64,000 nucleotides of DNA from JAEUMD01 sp050250815 (GTDB lineage: Bacteria > Pseudomonadota > Alphaproteobacteria > Rhizobiales > Hyphomicrobiaceae), in NCBI GenBank assembly GCA_050250815.1, contig JBFWNY010000018.1, forward strand, positions 9,954 through 73,953. Direction: 5' to 3'. The translations under genes and the position numbers were made by a program. The notes below the pieces were generated by a model. That model was not told where the DNA came from, did no database searches, and worked only from the letters and a program-made list of their open reading frames with translations. This document shows positions 19,409 through 28,053 of the stretch, piece by piece (position 1 is the stretch's first letter; each line of letters starts with the position of its first letter).

Positions 19409-20122
19409 CTATGAGGGCGGTCGTGGTGAGCGCGCCAACAGCCATCCGACGAGCGCCAGCGCCGTGCCGATCGTCCAGCCGGTCAGAACATCGCTCGTCC
19501 AGTGGGCGCCCAGATGGATGCGCGTGAGGCCGACGGCTGCAGTGAGAGCAACGGCCGTTCCCATCACCAGGGCCCGCAGCCGGCGATCGATCATCTCACG
19601 TGCGGCGAGGGCCGCGATGAGGAGGAATACGGTGGCCGTGTGCATGGCGTGGCCACTCGGGAAACTCGAACTGTCGGCGATGACCGCAGGTGTCAGGAAA
19701 TCCGGTCGCGCGCGGCCGATGGCGAACTTCAGCAGGTTGTTGAGGAGGAAGCTCGCCACCGTCGTCCAGCCGAGCAGGAGTGCTGGACCCTGCCGTCCGG
19801 TCAATGCAAGGAAGGCGAGCACGACGCCGACCACGAGGAAGAGGATGAGGTTGCTGCCGAGCGCGGTCACGTCGCGCATGGCACCGTCGAGCCAGTCGGG
19901 GCCCAACGGATCGGTGGGCGATCCCTCGGCCCGAAGCCACTGCGTTGCCGCCAGATCGAGTCCGGCAAGACCGTCGCCGGCGAACAGGCTTGTCACCGCC
20001 CAGGTCGCCAGCAGTCCGCTCGAAACCAGCGTCGCGGTTACCAGGGACTTGCGCGCGAAATCGGCGCCCGGCAGCGTGGCGTCGTCGACGTGGTCGAGAT
20101 GCGGCTCCGCTTTCTGGTTCAA
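19409..20122 (-). CDS. PAP2-family membrane phosphatase
   Basis: Membrane phosphatase of the PAP2 superfamily, acting on lipid phosphates or undecaprenyl pyrophosphate. All three signature motifs are present: KFAIGRARP, SFPSGHAMH and RIHLGAHWTSD, with about five or six hydrophobic segments between and around them. The frame is open far upstream, so the start is uncertain. I use the TTG at 20122 (NQKAEPHLDH follows), which leaves a short N-terminal tail before the first membrane segment; the ribosome site there is weak. Divergent from the di-heme gene. Confidence 0.85.
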   Translation of the reverse strand: MNQKAEPHLDHVDDATLPGADFARKSLVTATLVSSGLLATWAVTSLFAGDGLAGLDLAATQWLRAEGSPTDPLGPDWLDGAMRDVTALGSNLILFLVVGVVLAFLALTGRQGPALLLGWTTVASFLLNNLLKFAIGRARPDFLTPAVIADSSSFPSGHAMHTATVFLLIAALAAREMIDRRLRALVMGTAVALTAAVGLTRIHLGAHWTSDVLTGWTIGTALALVGWLLARSPRPPS

Positions 20123-20266
20123 AAGAGGTTGATCCGTTCGGCTGCAGCGGGGGAACGATGACGCGCGATTCGACGGCCATTCGACTGGATTCGGGGAACA
20201 ATAGCAAAGTCGCCCGCCGATTTCGCGACAGTCGATGGCAGGCGGGCGCAGGAATTGGGGCGTAGT

Positions 20267-21679
20267 ATGAACGTTGCCGAGGCGGACGGGCGGTCTGCCG
20301 CCCTGAGGCTGCAACGCGTGGCAGGCGCGGCGCTCAGCGGCGCGTGCCTGCTGGCCGGGCTCTACGCATCCGCGTCCTCGCGTGTGCCGGCCGCGGCGGC
20401 TGTCCCTCGTGACCCAGGAAGGGTCTATGCGCCGCTTGCCACTCTCTCGTCCCAGGCCCTGGCCCGCTTCGCCATCGGTCGGGCGATCTTTGCTGCCCGC
20501 TGGGTGCCCGCGCCCGACGTGTCGGACGGCGCCGATGGACTGGGGCCGCTGTACAACGCGGACAGTTGCGCCTCGTGTCACGGAGGCGAGCAAGAGCGCA
20601 ACCCAGTGGCGCGCATCGCGCCAGACTCTCCCGGGAGCGAAGTGTTTGGCGCGCAGTTGCAGGACCGTGCTGTCCCCGGTGTGCCCGAGGAAGGTCGGCT
20701 CGTCGTGCGTTCCGTCGACGCGCGGACGATTGACCTTAAGCGCGGGCACGTGGTGGTGCTGCGCCGTCTTGTCCCTTCGATCGAGGCAACCGGTTACGGC
20801 GCGCCTCTGCAGGACGAAGCGCTCTCCCTGCGCCGCCCGCTCGCCATTGCCGGTATCGGCCTCGTCGCGGCGATACCGGAAGCGGCCATCCGTGCCGGGG
20901 CCGATCCCGACGACCGCGACGGCGACGGCATCTCCGGCCGCGTAGGCGCTCCGGCGCATGTTGGTACGGGGCAGGCGGAGACGAACCCGAATCTTGCGCG
21001 CTTCGGCTGGAAGGCAAGTGTTGCGAGCCTCGCCGAGCAGGCGGCCGATGCATTTGCTCGCGACCTGGGGCTGTCCTCGCCGCTGCGCCCGGGGCGTCAA
21101 GCCGATTGCACGCCGGCGCAGAAGGCTTGCATCGCCGCGCCCGACGGCGGCTCCGCAGTCAAGGGAGGGTACGAGGTGAGCGCCGAGGAAGTCGCCCTCG
21201 TGGCGGCGTTCCTCGAAGGTCTCGCGCCGCCGCGGCCCCCCACTGGAGCCGACAGCGAAACCGCGAGGGCAGGCAAGGGCGTGTTTCATGCCGCGGGTTG
21301 TGCAGCGTGTCATCGTGTGGCCTTCCGCACCGGCGAGGTGCCCGGCAAGCCGCATCTGTCTGGTGTCGAAGTCGCGCTCTACTCCGACCTGCTGTTGCAC
21401 GATCTAGGGGATGGATTGGCCGACGCGGTCGCCGAGGGTGCCGCTTCGGGACGCGAATGGCGGACGGCGCCGCTTTGGGGCCTTGGCGCGAGACTTGGCC
21501 AGGGTGGCGCCGCCGCAAGCGGTGGTGAAGGCGATGGTCTCCTGCACGATGGCCGCGCGCGCACGCTCGATGAAGCGATACTCTGGCACGGCGGGGAGGC
21601 GGCCGCTGCGCGCGACAGGTTCGCCTCCATGCCGCTGGACGACCGCGCCGCACTGCTGGCATTCCTGTCGCAGCTTTGA
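20267..21679 (+). CDS. Di-heme oxidoreductase-like cytochrome (DUF1111 family)
   Basis: Exported c-type cytochrome of the di-heme oxidoreductase (DUF1111) family, 470 residues. A signal/anchor segment at about residues 19-45 is followed by the first heme site CASCH near residue 102 and the second, CAACH, near residue 347, plus GLGPLYNADSCASCHGGEQE and HDGRARTLDEAILWHGGEA, both typical of the family. These proteins are redox enzymes of unknown substrate, often near iron or copper uptake genes. ATG at 20267 is chosen over TTG at 20255 because GGGG lies just upstream. The second opgG-like gene follows 89 bases later. Confidence 0.9.
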   Translation: MNVAEADGRSAALRLQRVAGAALSGACLLAGLYASASSRVPAAAAVPRDPGRVYAPLATLSSQALARFAIGRAIFAARWVPAPDVSDGADGLGPLYNADSCASCHGGEQERNPVARIAPDSPGSEVFGAQLQDRAVPGVPEEGRLVVRSVDARTIDLKRGHVVVLRRLVPSIEATGYGAPLQDEALSLRRPLAIAGIGLVAAIPEAAIRAGADPDDRDGDGISGRVGAPAHVGTGQAETNPNLARFGWKASVASLAEQAADAFARDLGLSSPLRPGRQADCTPAQKACIAAPDGGSAVKGGYEVSAEEVALVAAFLEGLAPPRPPTGADSETARAGKGVFHAAGCAACHRVAFRTGEVPGKPHLSGVEVALYSDLLLHDLGDGLADAVAEGAASGREWRTAPLWGLGARLGQGGAAASGGEGDGLLHDGRARTLDEAILWHGGEAAAARDRFASMPLDDRAALLAFLSQL

Positions 21680-21768
21680 GGGCTTGCGACCGTGGCTGTC
21701 ACCGACGTAGAGCAGGCGCTCGCGGCGGTCGCGCCGATGCCGTGCGTTCAGGATGGGGGAGGTGGCCG

Positions 21769-23382
21769 ATGCCGGGAAGCGGACGGTCGCGATCGATTGG
21801 AGTGTCCCGACGGGCGGTCGTCGTCGGAGGCGGTTCTGCGCTGGCGTCCCCCGCGATACTCTCGCCGGTACTCGCCGGCGGCACGGGGCAGGAGGCGGCG
21901 GCCACACCCGGCCCTGAGGTGACATTCGGCCCGGCCAAGGCATTCTCTTTCGAGCACCTGACGGAGAAGGCACGCCGCCTGGCCGCGGCGCCTTTCGTGC
22001 CGGCTCGCTCCCCGCACGGCGCCATCCTCGACCGCATCGACTACGATGCCTACCAGCAGATCCGGTTCCGCCGCGCCGCCTCGCTGCCGATCGGCGAGAC
22101 GCCGGTTCAACTGTTCCACCTCGGCCGCTTCTTTCAGGAGCCGGTGCGCTGCCACGTGGTGGACGATGGAAAGTCGCGTGAGGTGATCTACGACGCATCG
22201 CTGTTCGAGATGCCCGACGATCACGTTGCGCGTGGCCTCAAGGGAAACATCGGCTTCGCGGGCTTCCGGGTCATGGCACCGGATCTGGAAACCGACTGGC
22301 TCGCGTTCCTGGGCGCGTCCTACTTCCGCACGTCAGGTCCCTATAACCAGTACGGCCTCTCGGCGCGCGGGCTTGCCATCGATACCGGGCTGCCGACGCC
22401 GGAAGAGTTCCCCCGCTTCTCCGAGTTCTACCTGGAAGGCGCCGGCGCCAATGCTCTCGACATCTATGCTCTGCTCGAAAGTCCGAGCGTAACGGGCGCC
22501 TATCGCATAGCGACCCGCCGCGTCTCCGACGCGGTTGGCATCCACCGTACGCAGCAGCACATCACGCTTGAGCTATTCGCGCGGGCCGACATCAAACGCC
22601 TGGGCATCGCGCCGTTCTCGTCCATGTTCTGGTATGGCGAGGGAAGCCGCAAACAGGCCGCCGACTGGCGTCCGGAGGTGCATGATTCCGACGGGCTTCA
22701 GATCCTGACGGGCACAGGCGAGCGCCTGTGGCGACCGCTCAACAATCCGCCGCGCGTCATGACCAACTCGTTCGTGGACGAGAACCCGAAAGGCTTCGGC
22801 CTGCAGCAGCGCGACCGCGACTTCGTAAGCTATCTCGACGACGGGGTCTTCTACGAGCGCCGCGCCTCCACCTGGGTCGAGCCGGGCGAGGACTGGGGCA
22901 AGGGCGCAGTGCAGCTGTTGGAGATCCCCACCGACGACGAGATCCACGACAACATCGCGATCTACTGGACGCCTGAGCGCACGCTGAAAGCAGGTGAGGG
23001 TGGGCGCTGGTCCTATAAGCTCAATTGGGTCGACGACACGCCCTATCCGGGTGGTCTGGGCAAGGCGACGGCGACGTTTTCCGGGCAGGGCGGCAGGCCC
23101 GGGCAGAAGCGGCCGGCGGGAACGCGCAAGTTCGTCGTCGATTTCCAGGGCGAGGCGTTCGACGGGCTTGGGCGCGATGATGTCGAGCTGGTGGTGACAT
23201 CTTCGCGCGGCATTGTCTCCAATGCCTACGCGCACCCCGTGGTTGATCAGCGGCTGCGCTGGCGCGCGCTGTTCGACATCCAGGCTGAAGGAAGCGATCC
23301 CGTCGATCTGCGCGCGTTCCTGCGCCACGACAGCCGGGCGCTCACCGAGACGTGGATCGCGCAGTTCTTCCCCGACCAGTGA
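21769..23382 (+). CDS. Second OpgG/OpgD-family periplasmic glucan protein
   Basis: A 537-residue paralogue of the protein at 2075-3682, also with a Tat leader (SRRAVVVGGGSALASPAI; RR at residues 14-15). It shares the family core: DYDAYQQIRFR, NQYGLSARGLAIDT, NPKGFGLQQRDRDF and DDEIHDNIAIYWTPE. GGGGGAGG upstream of the ATG at 21769 fixes the start. Unlike the first copy it has no opgH beside it, and instead follows the di-heme gene. It may edit or trim glucans in a different condition, as OpgD does in E. coli. Its 3' end overlaps the VWA gene by 41 bases tail to tail. Confidence 0.9.
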   Translation: MPGSGRSRSIGVSRRAVVVGGGSALASPAILSPVLAGGTGQEAAATPGPEVTFGPAKAFSFEHLTEKARRLAAAPFVPARSPHGAILDRIDYDAYQQIRFRRAASLPIGETPVQLFHLGRFFQEPVRCHVVDDGKSREVIYDASLFEMPDDHVARGLKGNIGFAGFRVMAPDLETDWLAFLGASYFRTSGPYNQYGLSARGLAIDTGLPTPEEFPRFSEFYLEGAGANALDIYALLESPSVTGAYRIATRRVSDAVGIHRTQQHITLELFARADIKRLGIAPFSSMFWYGEGSRKQAADWRPEVHDSDGLQILTGTGERLWRPLNNPPRVMTNSFVDENPKGFGLQQRDRDFVSYLDDGVFYERRASTWVEPGEDWGKGAVQLLEIPTDDEIHDNIAIYWTPERTLKAGEGGRWSYKLNWVDDTPYPGGLGKATATFSGQGGRPGQKRPAGTRKFVVDFQGEAFDGLGRDDVELVVTSSRGIVSNAYAHPVVDQRLRWRALFDIQAEGSDPVDLRAFLRHDSRALTETWIAQFFPDQ

Positions 23383-24091
23383 GCGTTTGCGCATCCGCCG
23401 CTGCGACCTGCGGGCAGACGAGAACGCGCGACAGGGCCTCGACCAGTTCCTCCAGCGTTTCGGTGGGGATGAAATGGCCACCTGTCTCTTCGGCCAGACA
23501 CTGCGCGCGGAAGCGCGGCAGCGTGCCAGTGCGGAAGCTCACCACGTGCACCTTGACGTGGCTTCCGGCGGAGGCGAGACGGCGGCCGAGCGCGCACGGA
23601 TCGCCGCCGCAGTTCTCGTCGCCATCGGTAACGACGACGATCGTCTGTGGCGTCGCGGGCCAGCCCAGCATCATCGCGGATTGCTCGACCGCCGATGTGA
23701 GCGGCGTTTCGCCGGCCGTCGTTAGATCCGCGATCTCCGCAAGGATGGGCGCTGCGGCATCGTGCATGGGTGGGATGCGCACGCGAAAATTCGAGCAGTC
23801 CGGTCCACCGCCTGGACCGTAGACCGCAAGGCCCAGCCGCCGCGTTCGAGCGGCCGCGGGCACCACCGCATCGGCAGCAGCCCGGGCCAGCGTCATGCGG
23901 GTCTCGCCGCTGTAGGCGAGGCGCTGCATCGAGCCCGAGCCGTCGAATACGATCATGGCGTCTTCGGTGCAGGTGTCGGCGCCTGGGGGCAAAGGCTCCG
24001 GTCGCGCAAAGGACGTCGGCGCGGCAATGCAGGCGAGAAGCACCGTCAGTCCGCTCGACCAACGCAAGGCGGCACCGTTCGCGTCGTGCAT
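23342..24091 (-). CDS. Secreted von Willebrand A domain protein
   Basis: A 249-residue exported protein. Signal peptide at about residues 1-25 (LRWSSGLTVLLACIAAPTSFA), then a VWA domain with the MIDAS motif FDGSGSM near residue 48 and the later TPLTSAVEQSA and VVTDGDENCGGDPC parts. Such domains bind metal and proteins; partners are unknown. GGAGGG a few bases upstream of the ATG at 24091 fixes the start. The last 41 bases overlap the 3' end of the convergent glucan gene. It is divergent from the pirin gene. Confidence 0.85.
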   Translation of the reverse strand: MHDANGAALRWSSGLTVLLACIAAPTSFARPEPLPPGADTCTEDAMIVFDGSGSMQRLAYSGETRMTLARAAADAVVPAAARTRRLGLAVYGPGGGPDCSNFRVRIPPMHDAAAPILAEIADLTTAGETPLTSAVEQSAMMLGWPATPQTIVVVTDGDENCGGDPCALGRRLASAGSHVKVHVVSFRTGTLPRFRAQCLAEETGGHFIPTETLEELVEALSRVLVCPQVAAADAQTLTGRGRTARSTSR

Positions 24092-24180
24092 CGTCCCTCC
24101 AGGGCGTTTGCCCAGTACCGCTGGCAGCGATGCTATGGTGCCGCCGGGTGCCGAGCGAGGCAACACTCCGGAGAGCGGAC

Positions 24181-25098
24181 ATGAGCAGCCTTCCCGATTT
24201 CGATCCCGTTCCGGGCGACCGGCATTCCTGCGATGCCATCGAGCAGGTGATCGTTCCGCGCGCGAGAGATCTTGGTGGCTTCCAGGTCCGCCGTGCATTG
24301 CCCTCGGTGGGGCGCAAGATGGTCGGACCCTTCATCTTCTTCGACCAGATGGGCCCGGCAGAGTTTCTTCTCGGGGAAGGTATCGATGTCAGACCTCACC
24401 CGCATATCGGCCTGTCCACCGTCACCTATCTGTTCGACGGCGAGATCATGCATCGCGACAGCCTGGGCACGGCGCAGCCCATCCGGCCGGGCGAACTCAA
24501 CCTGATGACCGCGGGGCGCGGCATCGTCCACTCCGAGCGCACGCCGCCGGCACTGCGCCAGGAGAGGCCGCGCCTGTTCGGCATCCAAGCATGGGCGGCG
24601 CTGCCCGAGGCGCACGAGGAGGACGCCCCTGCGTTCGCGCACCATGGACGCGAGGCGTTGCCGAGGATTACGGGCGAGGGCAAGCGCGTGAGCGTGGTGA
24701 TGGGCTCGCTCTATGGCGCTACCTCGCCGGTGGCATTCCCGCATCCAGCCTTCTACGCCGAGGCGGTGCTGGCGCCTGGTGCCGTGCTGCCGCTCGATCC
24801 GGAGTTCGACGAGCGCGCGCTCTATGTGGTCTCAGGCGAGATCGACATTGCCGGTGACGTGTTCGAGGCTGGGCGCCTGCTCGTGTTCCGGCCGGGCGAT
24901 CGTATCTCGGTGCTCGCCACCTCGAACGCGCGTCTCATCCTGCTCGGTGGAGAACCGATGGATGGTCCCCGGCACATGTGGTGGAACTTCGTCTCGTCGT
25001 CGGCAGACCGCATCCGCGCCGCCAAGGAGGATTGGAAGCTGCGTCGGTTCGACGTCGTGCCCGGCGATGCTGAGGATTTCATTCCGCTGCCGGAGTAG
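24181..25098 (+). CDS. Pirin family bicupin protein
   Basis: A 305-residue pirin. The N-terminal cupin has the expected metal ligands His73 and His75 (RPHPHIGLSTVTYLFDG) and His117/Glu119 (GIVHSERT); the second cupin covers about residues 180-270. Bacterial pirins have been reported as quercetinases or regulators of pyruvate metabolism; the role here is open. GGAGAG upstream of 24181 sets the start, although the frame is open further up. A hairpin lies between it and the convergent rhodanese gene. Confidence 0.93.
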   Translation: MSSLPDFDPVPGDRHSCDAIEQVIVPRARDLGGFQVRRALPSVGRKMVGPFIFFDQMGPAEFLLGEGIDVRPHPHIGLSTVTYLFDGEIMHRDSLGTAQPIRPGELNLMTAGRGIVHSERTPPALRQERPRLFGIQAWAALPEAHEEDAPAFAHHGREALPRITGEGKRVSVVMGSLYGATSPVAFPHPAFYAEAVLAPGAVLPLDPEFDERALYVVSGEIDIAGDVFEAGRLLVFRPGDRISVLATSNARLILLGGEPMDGPRHMWWNFVSSSADRIRAAKEDWKLRRFDVVPGDAEDFIPLPE

Positions 25099-25126
25099 CG
25101 ACCTGCCCGGCGCCGATATGCGCGAA

Positions 25127-25154
25127 GGCCCGCGCCGCCGACGCGGCACGGGCC
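25127..25154. terminator. Shared hairpin between pirin and rhodanese genes
   Basis: A 12-bp stem with one mismatch (GGCCCGCGCCGC at 25127-25138 with 25143-25154) and a CGAC loop lies between the two convergent stops. There is no clear U-run on either strand, so its strength as a terminator is uncertain. Confidence 0.5.
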
Positions 25155-25187
25155 AAAATCTCACGGACGGTCCAGATCTCTGGCCGC

Positions 25188-25592
25188 TCAGCGATGGTGA
25201 TAGGGGACCGTGGGCAGGCCGCGCAGGATCCAGCCCGGTCCGGCCCCGCCAGCGCCGGTCATGCCTTCGACGACATTGGTCACTTGCGTGAACCCGTTGG
25301 CGGCCAGGAAACGCTGCGCCTGTGCCGATCGAGCGCCCGAGCCACAGATCAGCCCCACGGGGCGAGACTTGTCGCCGCCCAACAGGCTGGCGATCTCGTC
25401 GGCGAAGTGGGGACCTGTCGGCGTCAGCGGGACCGCTCCCTCGGCGATGCCGGTGCGCATCCATTCGGACGGCGTGCGGATGTCGACGAGCACCAATCCG
25501 ACGTCCCGCATCAGCCGATGGGCTTCCTGCGGGTGTACGTGGTCGGGCACAAGGTCGTGGACGGAGGTTCTGCTCATGGTCGCGGGGGGCAT
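25188..25592 (-). CDS. Single-domain rhodanese-like sulfurtransferase
   Basis: A 134-residue rhodanese with the active-site Cys83 in the loop CGSGARS, preceded by VLVDIRTPSEWMRTG. It moves sulfane sulfur between donors such as persulfides and acceptors. The start at 25592 has GGAG five bases upstream; ATG at 25577 is an alternative with a poorer site. On the same strand as sseA and cysK, 215 bases after sseA, so part of a sulfur gene group. An inverted repeat and an FNR-type half-palindrome lie 85-130 bases upstream. Confidence 0.9.
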   Translation of the reverse strand: MPPATMSRTSVHDLVPDHVHPQEAHRLMRDVGLVLVDIRTPSEWMRTGIAEGAVPLTPTGPHFADEIASLLGGDKSRPVGLICGSGARSAQAQRFLAANGFTQVTNVVEGMTGAGGAGPGWILRGLPTVPYHHR

Positions 25593-25675
25593 CCTAGCTC
25601 CAGGATTTGCTCACGATATTTGCTTCTCTGCCGATCCAGAGGGTTTTGCCGAATCGGTGGACCGCAGCCGCGAAC

Positions 25676-25712
25676 TCATATTGCCGGTTCGCGATGTTGC
25701 AGCGCAATATGA
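25676..25712. promoter_or_regulatory. Inverted repeat upstream of the rhodanese gene
   Basis: TCATATTGC at 25676-25684 and GCAATATGA at 25704-25712 are exact complements separated by 19 bases. Placement 84-120 bases before the rhodanese start suggests an operator or a leader structure. Confidence 0.4.
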
Positions 25713-25722
25713 CATAGATCAA
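25709..25722. promoter_or_regulatory. Candidate FNR/FixK-type box before the rhodanese gene
   Basis: ATGACATAGATCAA keeps the TGA-N6-TCA core with one full half-site (ATCAA). Its centre is about 123 bases upstream of the rhodanese ATG, a placement like that of the boxes at 15043 and 15624. Confidence 0.4.
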
Positions 25723-25807
25723 CCGCGCCGTCCACCGCGACCGAAGGTCTCTGCCCCCCGCAAAGGGAAGGCCATGGGGGGAGGCAGCCGCTCTCGAAAA
25801 GGAACGG

Positions 25808-26686
25808 TCAGGTCTGGGCAACCTCGCGGGCCGGGCCGGTTTCGACGGGCAGCCCGTTGTCCTGGCCCCACTCGGCCCAACTGCCGTCGTAGACGGCGGC
25901 GTTGGTCTGCCCGAGCACTGCGAGCCCCAGCGACAGGATCGCCGCGGTCACGCCTGAGCCGCAGGTCGTTACCACCGGCTTGTGCGGATCGATGCCGGCA
26001 TCGGTGAACAGCCGCTCGAGTTGGGCTTTCGATTTGAACGTGCCGTCCGCGTTGAGCAGCAGTTCGTAGTGAAGGCTGCGCGAACCTGGAATGTGCCCGC
26101 CGCGCAGGCCCTCGCGCGGTTCGGCCTCGGTGCCGGCGAAACGGCCGGGCGAGCGCGCGTCCACGATCTGCTCGCGCGGCGTGCGCAACAGGGCGCGCAT
26201 GTCGTCGATGTCGCGGATCAGGTCGGCGTTGAGGCGCGGCGTGTAATGACGCTCGGAGCGCTTCTGCGGCGGGCCGTCGTCAACGGGCCGCCCTTCCGCC
26301 TGCCACTTCTTGAGGCCGCCGTTGAGGACTGCGACGTCCCCGTGGCCCATGGCGCGGAACGTCCACCAGGCACGGGCCGCTGAATAGAGCCCGTCGGCGT
26401 CGTAAACAACGATACGCGTGCCGTCGCCCACGCCCATCTTCTTCATGCGGCTGGCGAACTTGACCGTCGACGGCAGCATGTGCGGAAGATCCGACTTCTC
26501 GTCGACGAGATCGTCGATATCGAAGAACAGGGCGCCTGGAATATGCGCCTGAGCGTACTCGGCCTTGGCGTCGCGATTGGCTGTCGGCAGATGCCAGGAG
26601 GCGTCGAAGAGGACAAGGTCGGGGGCGTCCAGGTGCTGCGCGAGCCAGTCGGTCTCGACAATCCAGTTCTTGGCACTGAGCGGCAC
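25808..26686 (-). CDS. sseA: 3-mercaptopyruvate sulfurtransferase
   Basis: Two-domain rhodanese-family enzyme that moves sulfur from 3-mercaptopyruvate to an acceptor. The C-terminal domain has Cys242 in the loop CGSGVTA, the signature that separates mercaptopyruvate sulfurtransferases from thiosulfate ones. The N-terminal domain has no active Cys (VVYDADGLYSAARAWW), as expected. The GTG at 26686 has GGAGGA at a good distance and gives 292 residues; an ATG at 26716 is in frame but has no such site. 66 bases after cysK on the same strand. Confidence 0.94.
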   Translation of the reverse strand: MPLSAKNWIVETDWLAQHLDAPDLVLFDASWHLPTANRDAKAEYAQAHIPGALFFDIDDLVDEKSDLPHMLPSTVKFASRMKKMGVGDGTRIVVYDADGLYSAARAWWTFRAMGHGDVAVLNGGLKKWQAEGRPVDDGPPQKRSERHYTPRLNADLIRDIDDMRALLRTPREQIVDARSPGRFAGTEAEPREGLRGGHIPGSRSLHYELLLNADGTFKSKAQLERLFTDAGIDPHKPVVTTCGSGVTAAILSLGLAVLGQTNAAVYDGSWAEWGQDNGLPVETGPAREVAQT

Positions 26687-26752
26687 TGTTTTCGTCCTCC
26701 GGTCTGGCACCGGCACGGCGGCCGGCGGAAAAGGTGGTGAGCGGGGCGGGCC

Positions 26753-27805
26753 TCAGGCGGTTGCCGCTGGGTCGGCGAAGACCCGGGGCAGGCTCGACGT
26801 GCCGCGTTCCAGCCAGGCCGGCACGGGCAGGCCCTTGTCCCGCAGGAATGCAGGGTTGAACAGCTTCGACTGGTAGCGATAGCCCAGATCGCACAGGATT
26901 GTAACGACGGTATGCCCGGGGCCCAGATCACGGGCTAGCCGCACGGCGCCGGCCACATTGACGCCCGACGAGGCGCCCAGGCACAGGCCTTCCTCGCTCA
27001 GCAGACCAAACATCGTCTCGACCGCTTGCTTATCCTCGATGCGGTAGGCGCGATCGACGATGACGCCTTCGAGGTTCTTGGTGATGCGGCCCTGCCCGAT
27101 GCCCTCGCTGACCGACGAGCCCTCCGCCTTCAGCGTTCCGGTCGTGTAGTAGCTGTAGAGCGCGGCGCCGGGCGGGTCGGCCAGACCGATTACGATGCCG
27201 TCGCGCTTGGCTTTGAGCCCCATCGACACGCCACCCAGCGTGCCACCCGATCCGACCGCGCAGATGAAGGCGTCGACCTTTCCCTGCGTGTCGGTCCAGA
27301 TCTCCTCGGCGGTCGTCTCGATGTGCGCGCGGCGGTTGGCGACGTTGTCGAACTGGTTGGCCCAAACCGCTCCGCCGGGTAGTTCGGAGTTGAGGCGCTC
27401 GGCGAGACGGGCCGAATATTTCACGTAGTTGTTTGGGTTCTTGTAGGGGACGGCTGGCACCTCGACGAGTTCGGCGCCGAGCATGCGCAAGGTGTCCTTC
27501 TTCTCCTGCGACTGCGTTTCGGGGATGACGATGACGCACTTGTAGCCGAGCGCATTGGCAAGCACCGTGAGCCCAATACCCGTATTGCCAGCGGTGCCTT
27601 CGACGATCGTGCCGCCAGGCTTCAGCCGGCCGGCGGCGACGGCATCCTCGATGATGTAGAGCGCCGCGCGGTCCTTGACCGACTGGCCCGGGTTCATGAA
27701 CTCGGCCTTGCCCAGAATCGTGCAGCCGGTCGTCTCGCTCGCGCGCTTCAGCCTGATGAGGGGCGTGCGGCCGACGGCGGCCGCCACGCTTGGCGAATAC
27801 TTCAA
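26753..27805 (-). CDS. cysK: Cysteine synthase A (O-acetylserine sulfhydrylase)
   Basis: PLP enzyme that makes cysteine from O-acetylserine and sulfide. The PLP lysine is K44 in NPGQSVKDRAA; the substrate loop EGTAGNTGIGL and the phosphate-binding GSGGTLGG are also present. 350 residues is the longer form common in alphaproteobacteria, with a C-terminal extension ending in LPRVFADPAATA. First gene of the cysK-sseA-rhodanese group. Divergent from the outer-membrane protein gene. Confidence 0.93.
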   Translation of the reverse strand: MKYSPSVAAAVGRTPLIRLKRASETTGCTILGKAEFMNPGQSVKDRAALYIIEDAVAAGRLKPGGTIVEGTAGNTGIGLTVLANALGYKCVIVIPETQSQEKKDTLRMLGAELVEVPAVPYKNPNNYVKYSARLAERLNSELPGGAVWANQFDNVANRRAHIETTAEEIWTDTQGKVDAFICAVGSGGTLGGVSMGLKAKRDGIVIGLADPPGAALYSYYTTGTLKAEGSSVSEGIGQGRITKNLEGVIVDRAYRIEDKQAVETMFGLLSEEGLCLGASSGVNVAGAVRLARDLGPGHTVVTILCDLGYRYQSKLFNPAFLRDKGLPVPAWLERGTSSLPRVFADPAATA

Positions 27806-27952
27806 CGGTCAGCTCCTCGGCCGGCCACTCGGTCGTTGCGGCGAGCGGCGGTTTCTCCAGGAAAATCGGGCGCCAAACTAGCCGCCGCCGCAGTCCCCCG
27901 CAAGACCGCCGGCGCGCACCGCAATGCGTCTCGTCCCGTAATGAAACGGGGC

Positions 27953-27968
27953 TTAACCCGGCTTTAAC
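27953..27968 (+). promoter_or_regulatory. Candidate CtrA-binding box
   Basis: TTAACCCGGCTTTAAC is an exact match to TTAA-N7-TTAAC, the full CtrA consensus of alphaproteobacteria. It lies 86 bases before the outer-membrane protein ATG, in the divergent gap with cysK. Confidence 0.55.
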
Positions 27969-28053
27969 CGCACAAGGCCATGATCAGCGCTCGAACGACC
28001 ATGTTCGACAGGGCCTCCACGACCGAGCGCCTGTATTGAGAGGGACAAGCCAA

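Noticed and set aside
20255..21400. Extension of the PAP2 frame on the minus strand up to 21400
   Set aside because: The extension is antisense to the di-heme cytochrome, which has clear heme motifs; the PAP2 protein needs no such leader.
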